DNA from: an uncultured Odoribacter sp.
GTDB lineage: Bacteria; Bacteroidota; Bacteroidia; Bacteroidales; Marinifilaceae
DNA: 19,602 nucleotides
Assembly (NCBI GenBank): GCA_900544025.1
Contig: UQTM01000061.1
Coordinates: 1-19,602 of the forward strand
Direction of reading: 5' to 3'
Numbering within the stretch: the first letter of the stretch is position 1; the number at the start of each line of letters is the position of its first letter. The translations under genes were made by a program, and so were the position numbers. Below the pieces are notes generated by a model. It had not been told where the DNA came from and made no database searches. It saw nothing but the letters and a program-made list of their open reading frames with translations. Below are positions 8,919 through 16,937 of this stretch, piece after piece.

Positions 8919-11471
8919 TTAATATTTGTTTTTCAGGGCGCCGATTTCCACTATGCTGGTGTGCGGTGCCGTTCCGAATCCGTTCTTGAGTGTGATCCGG
9001 AAGAATCTGCATTCCTGCGGCTCTTTTAACATAAATTCCTGCGTGCTTCCTTCGTTGTACAGGGCGAAATTCCCGGCCTGCGTCCAGTTTTCGCCGTCGT
9101 CGCTGACAGCGAACTCGATGTTCTTGGGAATGTCGCGCCCCCTTGGGCGTACGAAAAAGCCGTCGATCCGGTTCTTTTTCTTCATATCTATTTCTAACCA
9201 GTGGGGATATTCGAATGTTTCTCCCGTATATCGGCTGTGCCAGAAAGTCTGGAGATCGTCGTCGATAGCGAAACGGGCATATCCCGGCTCATACGGGCCG
9301 CTGTCCGGCTCCTCGGAGGATGCGGTGCAGCTCCAGCCTGTCCGGTCGAGCCGGATATAATCTTCGTATTCTATGGCCTGCATCACATCGTAGTACACAA
9401 ATTGAGGCTCTCCGTTGCGGATGATGAAAGGCACTTCCTCACGTCCCCGGCTATGGTTACGGAGCCAGTACAGGCGGTCGGTCCGCAGGTCTTTATAGTC
9501 CAGGTAATTGTATTTGCTGTCTTGGTTCGAAAGCGATTGCCAGCCGTCCTCCCATACCATAAGCTCGTAGTTTTCGTTCGGCTTGACGATATTATCGGCA
9601 TTTTTGGGAGCCATGCGCACCCGGGTGAGGATTTGCGGGGTGTCGAGCTCGAATACGATCCGTTTTTTGCCGGACGAGGTTTGCATATCGCCGTCGTATT
9701 CCGGATCTTTCAATTGAGCGGCATTTTTCGGTAGCACTTTTACATAATCGGCTGTGTTGATCCGGTGGTCTTCCGGCCTGAATATTTCCAACGGGGTAGG
9801 AGTTTCCGTGTTTTCGTATTTCCGCGATTTTTCCGTGAGGTATTCGAGGATAGAGAAATTGGCCGTCCGTTTTTCAGGGGCTTCATAGATATAATATTTC
9901 CAGGCTCTCCGGTTGTCGAGGGGAAATTCGTTCAAATAAGGGCCGGGAGCTTCCGTGATTGTATAGAGTTCCCGTTTGTTTTTGCCTTCCGGATCGTTGC
10001 TTCCGTAGAATTTTCCTCCCACCATTTCCTGAGCGAGTTTTTTCATATTCTCTTTGTAGGGGAATTTCCGGATCAGCCTGATATCGGTTTTTTCACCCTG
10101 TGCCGGGGTGTAAAAATGACTGAGCGGGTGCACCAGTAAGTCGAGGGCTTCCGGATTCCTCGGGATATAAAGCGGCTCGCCGTGAAATTCCGGCCTGCCT
10201 TCTGCGTCGAGGGTGACCAGGAAATAGAGCATGTCCGAGACCACGTTTTTGAAATGTGCCTGTGTTCCGGTGGAATCGACCGTTCCCCAGGTGATCGCCC
10301 TGATCCCTTCGGGATTATTGGCATAACTGTAAAGCCATGCCAGGTTGTTGCCGGTTTTGTGCGAAAGGGGCAGAGTGAGGGGATATACCCTTTTGATATA
10401 GGAGGTGACGTCCCGGATGCAGGGATCGTAGAAATTGACAGGTAATTTTTCCGTTTCTTTTTTCAGGAACAGGGGACTGTCTTCCTGTGCCCCGAACAGG
10501 CTGCGATAGATGTTGAACTTGATATCTTCCCGGTAGCCCCAGCTTTTGCCGCCGGGAAATCCGGCTTCCCCGTGGAAAGGATGCGGATTCATCAGGGAGT
10601 CGAAAGTCACGATGTGATGATGCTGACCTACAAATTCCCGGTTGCCGACGTTGATATCGATCACCGTGGGAACGCCGTAGGCCCGGAGAATATTACATTC
10701 CATTTCGCATTGCTCCACACATTCCAGTTTCTTTTTGAAAAACAACTCGTAATAACCCAGATAGCCTCCCACGGTCTTTTCCCCTAAAATGTTCCGCATG
10801 TTGCTCATATATACGTTATAGCGGGTGATAACGGTTGCCATGCTATACGGTTTTGCCTTGTCGAGCTGTTTGCCGAATTGCCGGTATATATCCGCTCCGT
10901 TCAGCGTGAGGCTGTTGGTGGATAAAGCCCGGTAGGGCAGCAGGTATTCGCAAAAATCCTCGAAAGTGAGGGTACGGGCGAAAGGCGATTTTTCCCAACG
11001 TTCGAAAGCGTTGTCGATGTGCGAGATCAGGAAATCGGCGTCTATGTTTTTCAGGTCGTCGAAATCGGTTTTCTCCCTGTAAGGCGGCTTTATGTTCGTT
11101 TGCCCGATCTCAGCCTGATAAGCTTTGCCGAAAGCGGTGATCTTATCCTTGATTTCTTTTTTGTTTATAGATGAATTAGGTACGTCGCCCATCACCGAAT
11201 AGTAAAAAGTGTCCGCCCGTTCCACTAAACCGGGGATCGTTGCGTCGGGAAATTTGACTTCCGAATCGTTCCCGTGCCATTTCATATTGTCGATCAGGAA
11301 TAAGGCGGCTTTATATTTCAGGGAATCGGCTTCGTGTTTCCGGTAATGACGCAAGGCTTTTCTCAATTCCCATTTGTTTCCCCCTGCAATTTTCAACGAC
11401 TCTTCCACGCCTTGCGGCAGCGGGGTACAGGCGGTGAGTGCCAATGCGATCACTAAAATGTAATTTTTCAT
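8919..11471 (-). CDS. Transglutaminase-like lipoprotein with C-terminal discoidin (F5/8C) domain
   Basis: Exported lipoprotein of ~850 residues. I start it at the ATG giving MKNYILVIALALTAC, a compact signal peptide with lipobox LTAC; the frame also has an ATG four codons upstream (11483). A transglutaminase-like core has Cys251 located 15 residues before Gly in LRAYGVPT, the spacing seen in the superfamily. A His cluster (GQHHHIVT, ~284-286) and Asp291 follow as the rest of the triad. The middle (~400-690) is a beta-rich region of unknown role. The last ~140 residues are a discoidin/F5-8C carbohydrate- or surface-binding fold (FAIDDDLQTFWHSRYTG, then HWLEIDM, IEFAVSDDGENWTQ and RFFRITLKN). 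Members may be peptidases or amidases rather than crosslinking enzymes; the substrate is unknown. It lies 58 bp after the signal peptidase gene on the same strand. Confidence 0.85.
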   Translation of the reverse strand: MKNYILVIALALTACTPLPQGVEESLKIAGGNKWELRKALRHYRKHEADSLKYKAALFLIDNMKWHGNDSEVKFPDATIPGLVERADTFYYSVMGDVPNSSINKKEIKDKITAFGKAYQAEIGQTNIKPPYREKTDFDDLKNIDADFLISHIDNAFERWEKSPFARTLTFEDFCEYLLPYRALSTNSLTLNGADIYRQFGKQLDKAKPYSMATVITRYNVYMSNMRNILGEKTVGGYLGYYELFFKKKLECVEQCEMECNILRAYGVPTVIDINVGNREFVGQHHHIVTFDSLMNPHPFHGEAGFPGGKSWGYREDIKFNIYRSLFGAQEDSPLFLKKETEKLPVNFYDPCIRDVTSYIKRVYPLTLPLSHKTGNNLAWLYSYANNPEGIRAITWGTVDSTGTQAHFKNVVSDMLYFLVTLDAEGRPEFHGEPLYIPRNPEALDLLVHPLSHFYTPAQGEKTDIRLIRKFPYKENMKKLAQEMVGGKFYGSNDPEGKNKRELYTITEAPGPYLNEFPLDNRRAWKYYIYEAPEKRTANFSILEYLTEKSRKYENTETPTPLEIFRPEDHRINTADYVKVLPKNAAQLKDPEYDGDMQTSSGKKRIVFELDTPQILTRVRMAPKNADNIVKPNENYELMVWEDGWQSLSNQDSKYNYLDYKDLRTDRLYWLRNHSRGREEVPFIIRNGEPQFVYYDVMQAIEYEDYIRLDRTGWSCTASSEEPDSGPYEPGYARFAIDDDLQTFWHSRYTGETFEYPHWLEIDMKKKNRIDGFFVRPRGRDIPKNIEFAVSDDGENWTQAGNFALYNEGSTQEFMLKEPQECRFFRITLKNGFGTAPHTSIVEIGALKNKY

Positions 11472-11529
11472 TTTTTCGCTCATTAAATGGTTAAAAATGA
11501 ACCGGATAACAAGATGTTCAAGCCGGCTT

Positions 11530-12393
11530 TTATTTTACTTTTTTCAAAAATCTGTTCCATCTGTATTTTCCCGTTTCCTTGTCTTTGGCAGTCAGTATCC
11601 GTACCACCTTGCCTACCAGATATTTTTCGGGAACCATGCCGATGTAGCGGGAATCCTGCGAATTGACGACATTATCGCCTGCCATAAAATACCAGTTTTG
11701 GGTGAAGGTATAGGAATCGAGAGGCTGTCCGTCGAGGCGTACCCGTCCGTTACCAACGGTGATATTCCCTCCTGTTTCAAACGTGATAGGCCTGCGGTAA
11801 AGGGAGATATTGCCGGTGTCGATGGGAAGCGTTATCCCTTTGCCGGGGATCACCAAAGGGCCGAAATTCTTGACGTCCCATTTCGGCTCGATGTAGGAGG
11901 GGGAAATCGTATAGCGGTATATTCCCTGAAAACCCGGCCATGAGGATAGCATTTCCTGATTGTCCATATTGCCGAATCCCTTTTTCCCGTTCACTTTGTA
12001 GAAACCGTTCGCTATGCAGAGGGAATCTCCCGGCAAGGCGATGCACCGTTTTACGTAGAAGGTGGATAAATTCATTTTTATTGTATCCCGCCTTTTGTGA
12101 TAGGGATAGTTGAAAACGATCACGTCGTTGTGCTTCACTTTGGAAAAGCCTTTTACCCGGTAGGTCGGCGGCTCGCTGCCATCGTCGAGAAATTTGAAAT
12201 TCTTATACACCCTCGCCCCATAGCATAGCTTGTTCACCACAATAAAATCGCCCGGCTGCAAGGTAGGCTCCATGGAGTCGCTCGGAATGGAATAGAAATC
12301 CACGGCAAAGATCCGCAGGAGCAATGCGATGACCAGCGAGATCATGATGGCCAGAAGATATTGCAATATGGTTTTCAGGATTTTTTTCAGCAT
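11530..12393 (-). CDS. lepB: Signal peptidase I (S26A family)
   Basis: Inner-membrane serine protease that removes signal peptides on the periplasmic face. The ATG at 12393 gives MLKKILK, one membrane segment (~9-30) and then the catalytic site IPSDSMEPTL with nucleophile Ser40. The general base is Lys115 in YVKRCIALPGD. Box E is present as GDNVVNSQDSR near the C-terminus. The region between boxes D and E is enlarged, as is common in Bacteroidota. The frame stays open upstream to a TAA at 12475-12477 with no ATG; a TTG at 12423 would add ten residues (LLKKQDKLKR after the start). I prefer the ATG but cannot exclude the TTG. It precedes the transglutaminase-like gene by 58 bp and lies in a region rich in exported proteins, so it may be a paralogue serving this locus. 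That link is inference. Confidence 0.9.
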   Translation of the reverse strand: MLKKILKTILQYLLAIMISLVIALLLRIFAVDFYSIPSDSMEPTLQPGDFIVVNKLCYGARVYKNFKFLDDGSEPPTYRVKGFSKVKHNDVIVFNYPYHKRRDTIKMNLSTFYVKRCIALPGDSLCIANGFYKVNGKKGFGNMDNQEMLSSWPGFQGIYRYTISPSYIEPKWDVKNFGPLVIPGKGITLPIDTGNISLYRRPITFETGGNITVGNGRVRLDGQPLDSYTFTQNWYFMAGDNVVNSQDSRYIGMVPEKYLVGKVVRILTAKDKETGKYRWNRFLKKVK

Positions 12394-12423
12394 CCGCTTC
12401 AGTTTGTCTTGTTTTTTCAGCAA

Positions 12424-12788
12424 TGGTTTGTAATAAAGTTCGTTCCCGGTCTTGTGTTTTTTCTTTTTCTTTCTTTACTTTCTTTCTTCTTCATTCTTTT
12501 TCTTTTCCCTGTCTGCTTACGTTTCTCTGTGGCTTGTTTATAGGTTCGATGATTATATCGTATTTTGTAAGTATGTGTTTTTTCTGTGGTTATATGCTGG
12601 ATTCTCTTTTTCTTTTCTGTCCTGCATACTCTTTTACTATTCTATGTATGTTCGTTTCCTTATATTCTTTCCTTTCCCTTCAATGCCTTTGATTTGTTTT
12701 TATTTGCTTATTTCTTCGCGTATTCCCTGCTGTTTTTTATCTCCTTTTTCCGGGTGGGATAGGAACAGAAACCTTGCCGGGGAAATCG
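12424..12788 (-). other. Gene-free, purine-rich (transcript strand) intergenic region
   Basis: This 365-bp gap precedes the signal peptidase gene. The plus strand is strongly pyrimidine-rich: in 12457-12510 only two of 54 bases are purines. The minus-strand transcript is therefore A/G-rich and likely unstructured. Short plus-strand frames here encode Phe/Ser/Leu-rich low-complexity strings and are not credible genes. A 25-codon minus-strand frame from the ATG at 12494 is very basic and ends in a TGA overlapping the alternative TTG start of lepB. I see no promoter that fits the Bacteroidota consensus. Confidence 0.6.
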
Positions 12789-13370
12789 CTATTTTGTTTC
12801 CGCTTGTTTTCCGCTTTGGATCGTCTTCTTATATAAGTTCCAGAGGGCGTCGTTGTTGAGAGGGCTGCCGATCAGGACTACCCGGTTGTTTTTATCGAGC
12901 AAAAACGTCTGGAATCCCGGCATGGCGGGAAAGTGGTTCAGGCTGTCGGCCTGCCCTGCACGGTCGTATAGCAAAGGAGTGTCGAAGCGGTTGATTTTTT
13001 GAATATCCTCCAGTTGTTTATAATTTTTCACCCAGGCGATAAATACCAGCGACACGTCCAGATGAAGGCTATCCGCTTCTTCTTTCAGCATTTGCCAGTC
13101 GAAAAGTTTCAGACGGCATTCCGTGCAGCCGTTCGTGTCGATGTAGTTCAATATTTTATACTCCCGGCTGAATAATTCGGGGCAAACCGTGTCCCGTCCG
13201 TAAAGTTTGATTTCCGGATTTTCGGGAAAGAGGATTTCTTTTCCCTGCCATTCCTCTACCAACCGGGTCAGTTGGCGTTTTTTGTCGTTGCAGGAGGTGA
13301 CGAGCAAAAACAGGCACAATACGGCTGCGACTGTGCCGAACGGGAAAATAGTCTTTTTTAAATGTTCCAT
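12789..13370 (-). CDS. Thioredoxin-like lipoprotein with CTEC motif
   Basis: Exported 193-residue protein. The signal peptide ends in a lipobox (LLVTSC, Cys27). The mature part resembles the small thioredoxin-fold lipoproteins found beside beta-propeller and NVEALA genes in Bacteroidales. It has KILNYIDTNGCTECRLKLFDW with a CxxC pair at Cys82 and Cys85, a central LVFIAW strand, and MPGFQTFLLDKNNRVVLIG, which corresponds to the proline-containing strand and following hairpin of the fold. The CxxC suggests thiol-disulfide exchange in the periplasm or at the outer membrane. It starts 13 bp after the stop of the O-antigen-ligase-like gene, so the two are almost certainly cotranscribed. The electron partner is unknown. 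Confidence 0.78.
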   Translation of the reverse strand: MEHLKKTIFPFGTVAAVLCLFLLVTSCNDKKRQLTRLVEEWQGKEILFPENPEIKLYGRDTVCPELFSREYKILNYIDTNGCTECRLKLFDWQMLKEEADSLHLDVSLVFIAWVKNYKQLEDIQKINRFDTPLLYDRAGQADSLNHFPAMPGFQTFLLDKNNRVVLIGSPLNNDALWNLYKKTIQSGKQAETK

Positions 13371-13383
13371 GCTTTTTGTGGGT

Positions 13384-15285
13384 TTATTCTGAAAATATCT
13401 TGTTTTGCTGCTTTAAAGTGTCTTGTTTTATTGTTTTTACCGTGGCTAAGGAATCGGCCATTTCCTGTTTCATCTCCCTGACGGCTTCCGACATCACTTT
13501 CGGTTCTTTGGCGATGAGTTGCCGGGCGGTTTCTACGGCCTTTTCCGTCTGTCCGCTTTCAAAATACATTTTAGCTTTCAGGTAATAGGGATACAGGCGG
13601 TGTGGAACCATCCGGGCTGCCTGGCGAAAAGCCGCTTCGGCCTGTTCGTATTGCTTTAGCGCCTGATAGTTCTTGCCCATAATGTTGTAAAACATGGGAT
13701 CGCCACTATACCGGATGCCTTCGGATAATATCCGGTTACTTTCTTCGTATTGCCTTGTTTTAGAAAGGCATTGCCCGTATTCGAATAAAAACACCGGCTC
13801 CGTTTTCAGCAAAGGATATAATTCCCGGTAATTATTCACCGTTTCTTCAAAAATATCCATATTGAAGTAGGTCTTTTCTTCGGCCCATTTCCGGTATGCT
13901 TCCTGCATTTTTTCCCGGTCGCGAACCAGCCAGCCCGATGCGCCCAACAAAGCCAGCAGCGTCCCCCGTACGATCCAGATGTTCAAGGAGCTGCGCCGGC
14001 CGGCTTCCGGCGACCGGTTTACAGAGAGGGCAAGCAGCAATAGACCCAGCGTACATAAGGGCATCACCCGGAACGGATAGGAAAACAGGGCGAAAACGAG
14101 TAAGGCGGCAAGCGACCCGATCACGGCATTCGTTCCCGCTAAGGGAGAAATTGCCGCCAGCCGGATTGCGCTGCCCGCAATGACAAGCAGTAAAAGCAAG
14201 CCCAATAGGCCGTATTCCACTCCGATCTGTAAATATTCGTTGAATCCGTATTCCGGTGAGCCTGCAACGAGTTCCTCTTGTTCCGAGCCTTGTCCGGAGG
14301 CGAAATATTCGGCCTGCTTCTGCCCGAATATTCCGGCGAAATGTCCCGCACCCGCTCCTGTCCACGGATTTTCGGCAATGGCTTTTGCCGAAACTTTCCA
14401 CATGAGCATCCGTCCGTCGGCAGAGCCTTTTTTCAGCAAATACATGCCTGTGCCTATTCCTGCCAGCAGCAACAAGGCGATAGAGGCGCACACATATACC
14501 CGCTTGCGGTGTGCCCGGTAGTAGTGCCGCAGCTTTTCAGGCAAACGGTAATGTTTTATCAATACCAGTCCGCAGCCGGTGCAGGAGGCGATCCAGGCAC
14601 TCCGGCTCATTCCGGCGGGGAGGATCATGGCGATCCCGCAAAAGCAAAGGACGGAAACGCCGAACAAGATGAGATGGAATGTTTTTTCTCCCGACCGTAA
14701 AATATCTCTTAATTGCCGGAAGGTAAAACCGTTTACTTCCGGTGAAAGCTTTAGCATCCAATATAAGGCAAGCGGCAGGATAACCGCCAGATAACCGGAA
14801 TAGGGCCCCGGATTGAAAAAAGAGCCTGTGAGTTTATAAATGGAATGATTCGAGGCTGCAAAACCGTATAATTGCCGCAGGCCGAGCCAGCATTCGGCAA
14901 TTCCCGCCAATAAAATAACCAGCGAGGCGGTTTTCAGGGCTTCCGGCGTACGGCTGTAAACCACCCGTAAGGCAAAATAACCGGAGCCGAACAGCACTAA
15001 GCTGATAACCGGCTGGCTTCCGTCGGTAGCACTGGCGATGATCCCCAGGGCGGTAATCCCGATTACGGCATAGTCGGGGAGGGTATATACGAATTTTTCC
15101 CGGCTCAGACAACTGGCCGCCAATGCCACTGCCAGACAGATCAAGGCAACGATCTGATAGGCAAAATATCCTGAAATAAGCTGCCCGTTAGCCAATTGCG
15201 GGTTGTTGTAAAATAACACCGAGCTAAACAGGACAGTCACCGCACCAGTAAGAATGTAAAAAAGATAACGCATTGACTTGTTCAT
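13384..15285 (-). CDS. O-antigen-ligase-like (Wzy_C) membrane protein with C-terminal TPR repeats
   Basis: Polytopic inner-membrane protein of 633 residues with ~11 hydrophobic segments in residues 1-440. The Wzy_C-type signature is visible as TGSFFNPGPYSGYLAVILPL (~153-172), the large periplasmic loop with NPWTGAGAGHFAGIF, and FNEYLQIGVEYGLLGLL. The C-terminal ~180 residues are soluble and contain TPR units (YNIMGKNYQALKQYEQAEAAF, then AKMYFESGQTEKAVETARQL). The fold is shared by O-antigen ligases, polymerases and bacterial protein O-oligosaccharyltransferases. No glycan biosynthesis genes are nearby, so a role in modifying proteins of this locus is possible but unproven. The ATG at 15285 is used; an alternative ATG is four codons downstream. 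It forms a tight pair with the thioredoxin-like gene (13-bp gap). Confidence 0.85.
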   Translation of the reverse strand: MNKSMRYLFYILTGAVTVLFSSVLFYNNPQLANGQLISGYFAYQIVALICLAVALAASCLSREKFVYTLPDYAVIGITALGIIASATDGSQPVISLVLFGSGYFALRVVYSRTPEALKTASLVILLAGIAECWLGLRQLYGFAASNHSIYKLTGSFFNPGPYSGYLAVILPLALYWMLKLSPEVNGFTFRQLRDILRSGEKTFHLILFGVSVLCFCGIAMILPAGMSRSAWIASCTGCGLVLIKHYRLPEKLRHYYRAHRKRVYVCASIALLLLAGIGTGMYLLKKGSADGRMLMWKVSAKAIAENPWTGAGAGHFAGIFGQKQAEYFASGQGSEQEELVAGSPEYGFNEYLQIGVEYGLLGLLLLLVIAGSAIRLAAISPLAGTNAVIGSLAALLVFALFSYPFRVMPLCTLGLLLLALSVNRSPEAGRRSSLNIWIVRGTLLALLGASGWLVRDREKMQEAYRKWAEEKTYFNMDIFEETVNNYRELYPLLKTEPVFLFEYGQCLSKTRQYEESNRILSEGIRYSGDPMFYNIMGKNYQALKQYEQAEAAFRQAARMVPHRLYPYYLKAKMYFESGQTEKAVETARQLIAKEPKVMSEAVREMKQEMADSLATVKTIKQDTLKQQNKIFSE

Positions 15286-15348
15286 TTATTCCCTTCACTT
15301 ATTCAGATTGTCTTACAATCCCATATCGAGATGCACTTATTTTGTGTG

Positions 15349-15356
15349 TAAATATA
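15349..15356 (-). promoter_or_regulatory. Possible -7 box upstream of the ligase-like gene
   Basis: The minus strand reads TATATTTA, the same octamer as the putative -7 box of the efflux operon, 63 nt before the ATG. No TTG is found at the right distance upstream, so support is weak. A small hairpin (GATTGT 15306-15311, ACAATC 15315-15320) would lie in the leader. Confidence 0.25.
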
Positions 15357-15472
15357 TTATTTTATGTTTATTATTTTGATACTTTTAGTTATAAAATTTA
15401 TGTAAACTATTCATTTTTTGGGCATGGATACAGGAATCTTTTTCATTATCTACCTGTTTGCAACGGTCTTAA

Positions 15473-15506
15473 TGCCCCTGTAAAGCCGTTAGAATTTACA
15501 GGGGCA
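15473..15506 (-). promoter_or_regulatory. Perfect 12-bp hairpin with pseudoknot potential
   Basis: TGCCCCTGTAAA (15473-15484) and TTTACAGGGGCA (15495-15506) are perfectly complementary around a 10-nt loop. The loop contains CCGTT (15486-15490), which is complementary to AACGG at 15462-15466 just outside the stem. The minus-strand transcript could therefore form an H-type pseudoknot. No T-tract follows on either strand, and the previous gene stops 340 nt upstream, so it is not an ordinary terminator of that gene. Confidence 0.6.
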
Positions 15507-15572
15507 GCAGGAAGATTGGCGTTTCAGGTTCGGTTATGTAGAATTCCGGCATTAAAGCATTGGTTTTCCCCG

Positions 15573-15591
15573 AAACATCCGGGATGTTTTT
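15573..15591 (+). repeat. Short inverted repeat followed by T residues
   Basis: AAACATCC (15573-15580) and GGATGTTT (15582-15589) are complementary around one base, so a real hairpin would have a stem of about six pairs. Two further T residues follow on the plus strand. It resembles a weak plus-strand terminator, but no plus-strand gene precedes it. Confidence 0.3.
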
Positions 15592-15600
15592 AAAAGGCTA

Positions 15601-15824
15601 CTCCTTTTTTGATTTTATGGCGGTTTATTTTCTTTCTTTATTCTTTCTTTTTCTTGCCTTCCTTCTCCTTCTCCTTCTCCTTCATTTTCTTAAGGTTTCC
15701 TTCTTTTTTCTCTTTAGGCTTTTTCTTTTCCCTTTCTTCTTCTCTTCTCTTTCCTTCTCTTTCCTTCTCTTTCCTTTCCTTTTTATATTCTTCTATATTG
15801 TTCTTTTTTTTATTTTCTGCTAAA
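15601..15824 (-). repeat. Homopurine (transcript strand) low-complexity tract with tandem repeats
   Basis: The plus strand of this tract is almost entirely C and T. Bases 15719-15784 are 66 consecutive pyrimidines. Two tandem repeats lie inside: CCTTCT three times at 15661-15678 with a partial fourth, and TTCTCTTTCC three times exactly at 15745-15774. A minus-strand frame is open for about 57 codons of Lys/Glu/Arg, but only its last 15 codons follow an ATG. Purine-only sequence cannot contain a stop codon, so that openness is trivial. I treat the tract as non-coding, located between the propeller lipoprotein and the ligase-like gene. Confidence 0.8.
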
Positions 15825-15845
15825 TTATAGAATACCCTATTGTTT

Positions 15846-16922
15846 TCAGTTTATCGATGCCGTGACCAATTCCGGTTCCATGCTATCTGCATTCAGTGCG
15901 ATGCCGTAAATCCTGTTTCCTGTGGGATCGAAACCGTATGTTCTTAGGTTGCCGGTTACCTGATAGGCTTTTACCGGATTGCCGTTCCAGTCGAATTTTC
16001 CGATGTAGTCGATAATCGGGGTACGGTTTTCCAAAAGTTTTTCTTTTGTATTGCTGAACCAGATGTGGTCGCCTATTGCCTGTACATTGGAAAAACCCAT
16101 TTTAGAGTCGGGAGCGAATCCCACCTGTAAGATGTTTTCGTTGCTGTAATTGGTGTATTTGGGCATGTAGTAAATGTGATTTGCCACTTGTTTCACGCCG
16201 TCCGGGGTAAGTTCGAAAATCTCGAGCTGTCCGCTGGTACCACCTACATTGCATAGTTTGTTCCCTGTTTGATTTATAGCGACATGATATTGGAATGCCA
16301 TCGATTTGGTTTTATAGTCTTCGTCTTTATGCAGGGGATCGTATGGGTATTCCGGACTGAAAAAGCGGGCGTTCTTTCCCTGAGCATCGAAACGGACGAT
16401 TCTACCTTCGGGACTGACACCGGCTCCTATGAGCTCGCCCGACGGTGATCTTTGAAGCTGGCGGCAATCCGTATAGGAGCCGGTGGGAAGTTCCAGATCG
16501 ATACATTCTTTAATATAACCCGGCTGCCCGGTGATGAGGCTGTCGATGGAAGCGACATACAATTTTCGTAATTGCTGATCGAGGTAGGTGAAATCCCGTC
16601 CGTCCCTCTTGAGGGATATCGGGTGCAATATTTCGCCCGGCCCTCTTCCCGAGGTTCCGAAGCGTTTGATCAATTTTCCGGAGTGCTTGTCTATCAATGC
16701 AAACCAATAACCGTCTATAAGGTCCTGGACGATGATGTGGTCGTTTAAAACAAGAATATCCAGAGGTTTGCCCAGGAAAAGCTGGTTGCTGTCGTTCTGT
16801 ACCGGTGTCAGGGTTATTTCTTCCCGGACTTTGAACAAGTCGGCAAAGTTTATGTCTTTGCGTTTTTCCTGACAGCCTGAGAATAATACTGTAATGAAAG
16901 CGATGATGAGTGTGTTTTTCAT
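15846..16922 (-). CDS. BF3164-type six-bladed beta-propeller lipoprotein
   Basis: Exported lipoprotein of 358 residues. I use the ATG at 16922 (MKNTLIIAFITVLFSGC, lipobox Cys17). The frame extends eight codons to an ATG at 16946, but that one lies inside a hairpin and would spoil the signal peptide. The mature part is built of repeated propeller blades. The hallmark of the BF3164/TolB-like family, KRFGTSGRGPGEILHP, is at ~86-101. Further blade motifs are at NDHIIVQDL, IDYIGKFDWNGNPVKAY and FDPTGNRIYGIAL. The biochemical role of the family is not known. It is placed 56 bp after the NVEALA peptide gene, separated by a perfect hairpin, which suggests a peptide-propeller pair with controlled stoichiometry. 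DSL and DSM tripeptides fit the Bacteroides O-glycosylation motif, though such tripeptides are common. Confidence 0.85.
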   Translation of the reverse strand: MKNTLIIAFITVLFSGCQEKRKDINFADLFKVREEITLTPVQNDSNQLFLGKPLDILVLNDHIIVQDLIDGYWFALIDKHSGKLIKRFGTSGRGPGEILHPISLKRDGRDFTYLDQQLRKLYVASIDSLITGQPGYIKECIDLELPTGSYTDCRQLQRSPSGELIGAGVSPEGRIVRFDAQGKNARFFSPEYPYDPLHKDEDYKTKSMAFQYHVAINQTGNKLCNVGGTSGQLEIFELTPDGVKQVANHIYYMPKYTNYSNENILQVGFAPDSKMGFSNVQAIGDHIWFSNTKEKLLENRTPIIDYIGKFDWNGNPVKAYQVTGNLRTYGFDPTGNRIYGIALNADSMEPELVTASIN

Positions 16923-16937
16923 TGTGATGGTGTAAAA

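Noticed and set aside
12423..12859. Plus-strand frames of 60-135 codons rich in Phe, Ser and Leu
   Set aside because: They are translations of the pyrimidine-rich tract; low complexity explains both the openness and the composition.
13847..14491. A 214-codon minus-strand frame inside the ligase-like gene
   Set aside because: It overlaps a well-supported membrane protein in another frame, is Arg/Gly/Cys-rich without membrane segments, and has no family features.
15640..15810. Minus-strand Lys/Glu/Arg-rich frame of ~57 codons
   Set aside because: Purine-only sequence lacks stops by nature. No start codon precedes most of it; only 15 codons follow an ATG.
15560..15830. Plus-strand frames (87 and 73 codons) resembling membrane proteins
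   Set aside because: They consist of Phe/Leu/Ser strings produced by the homopyrimidine tract, which cannot easily contain stop codons.
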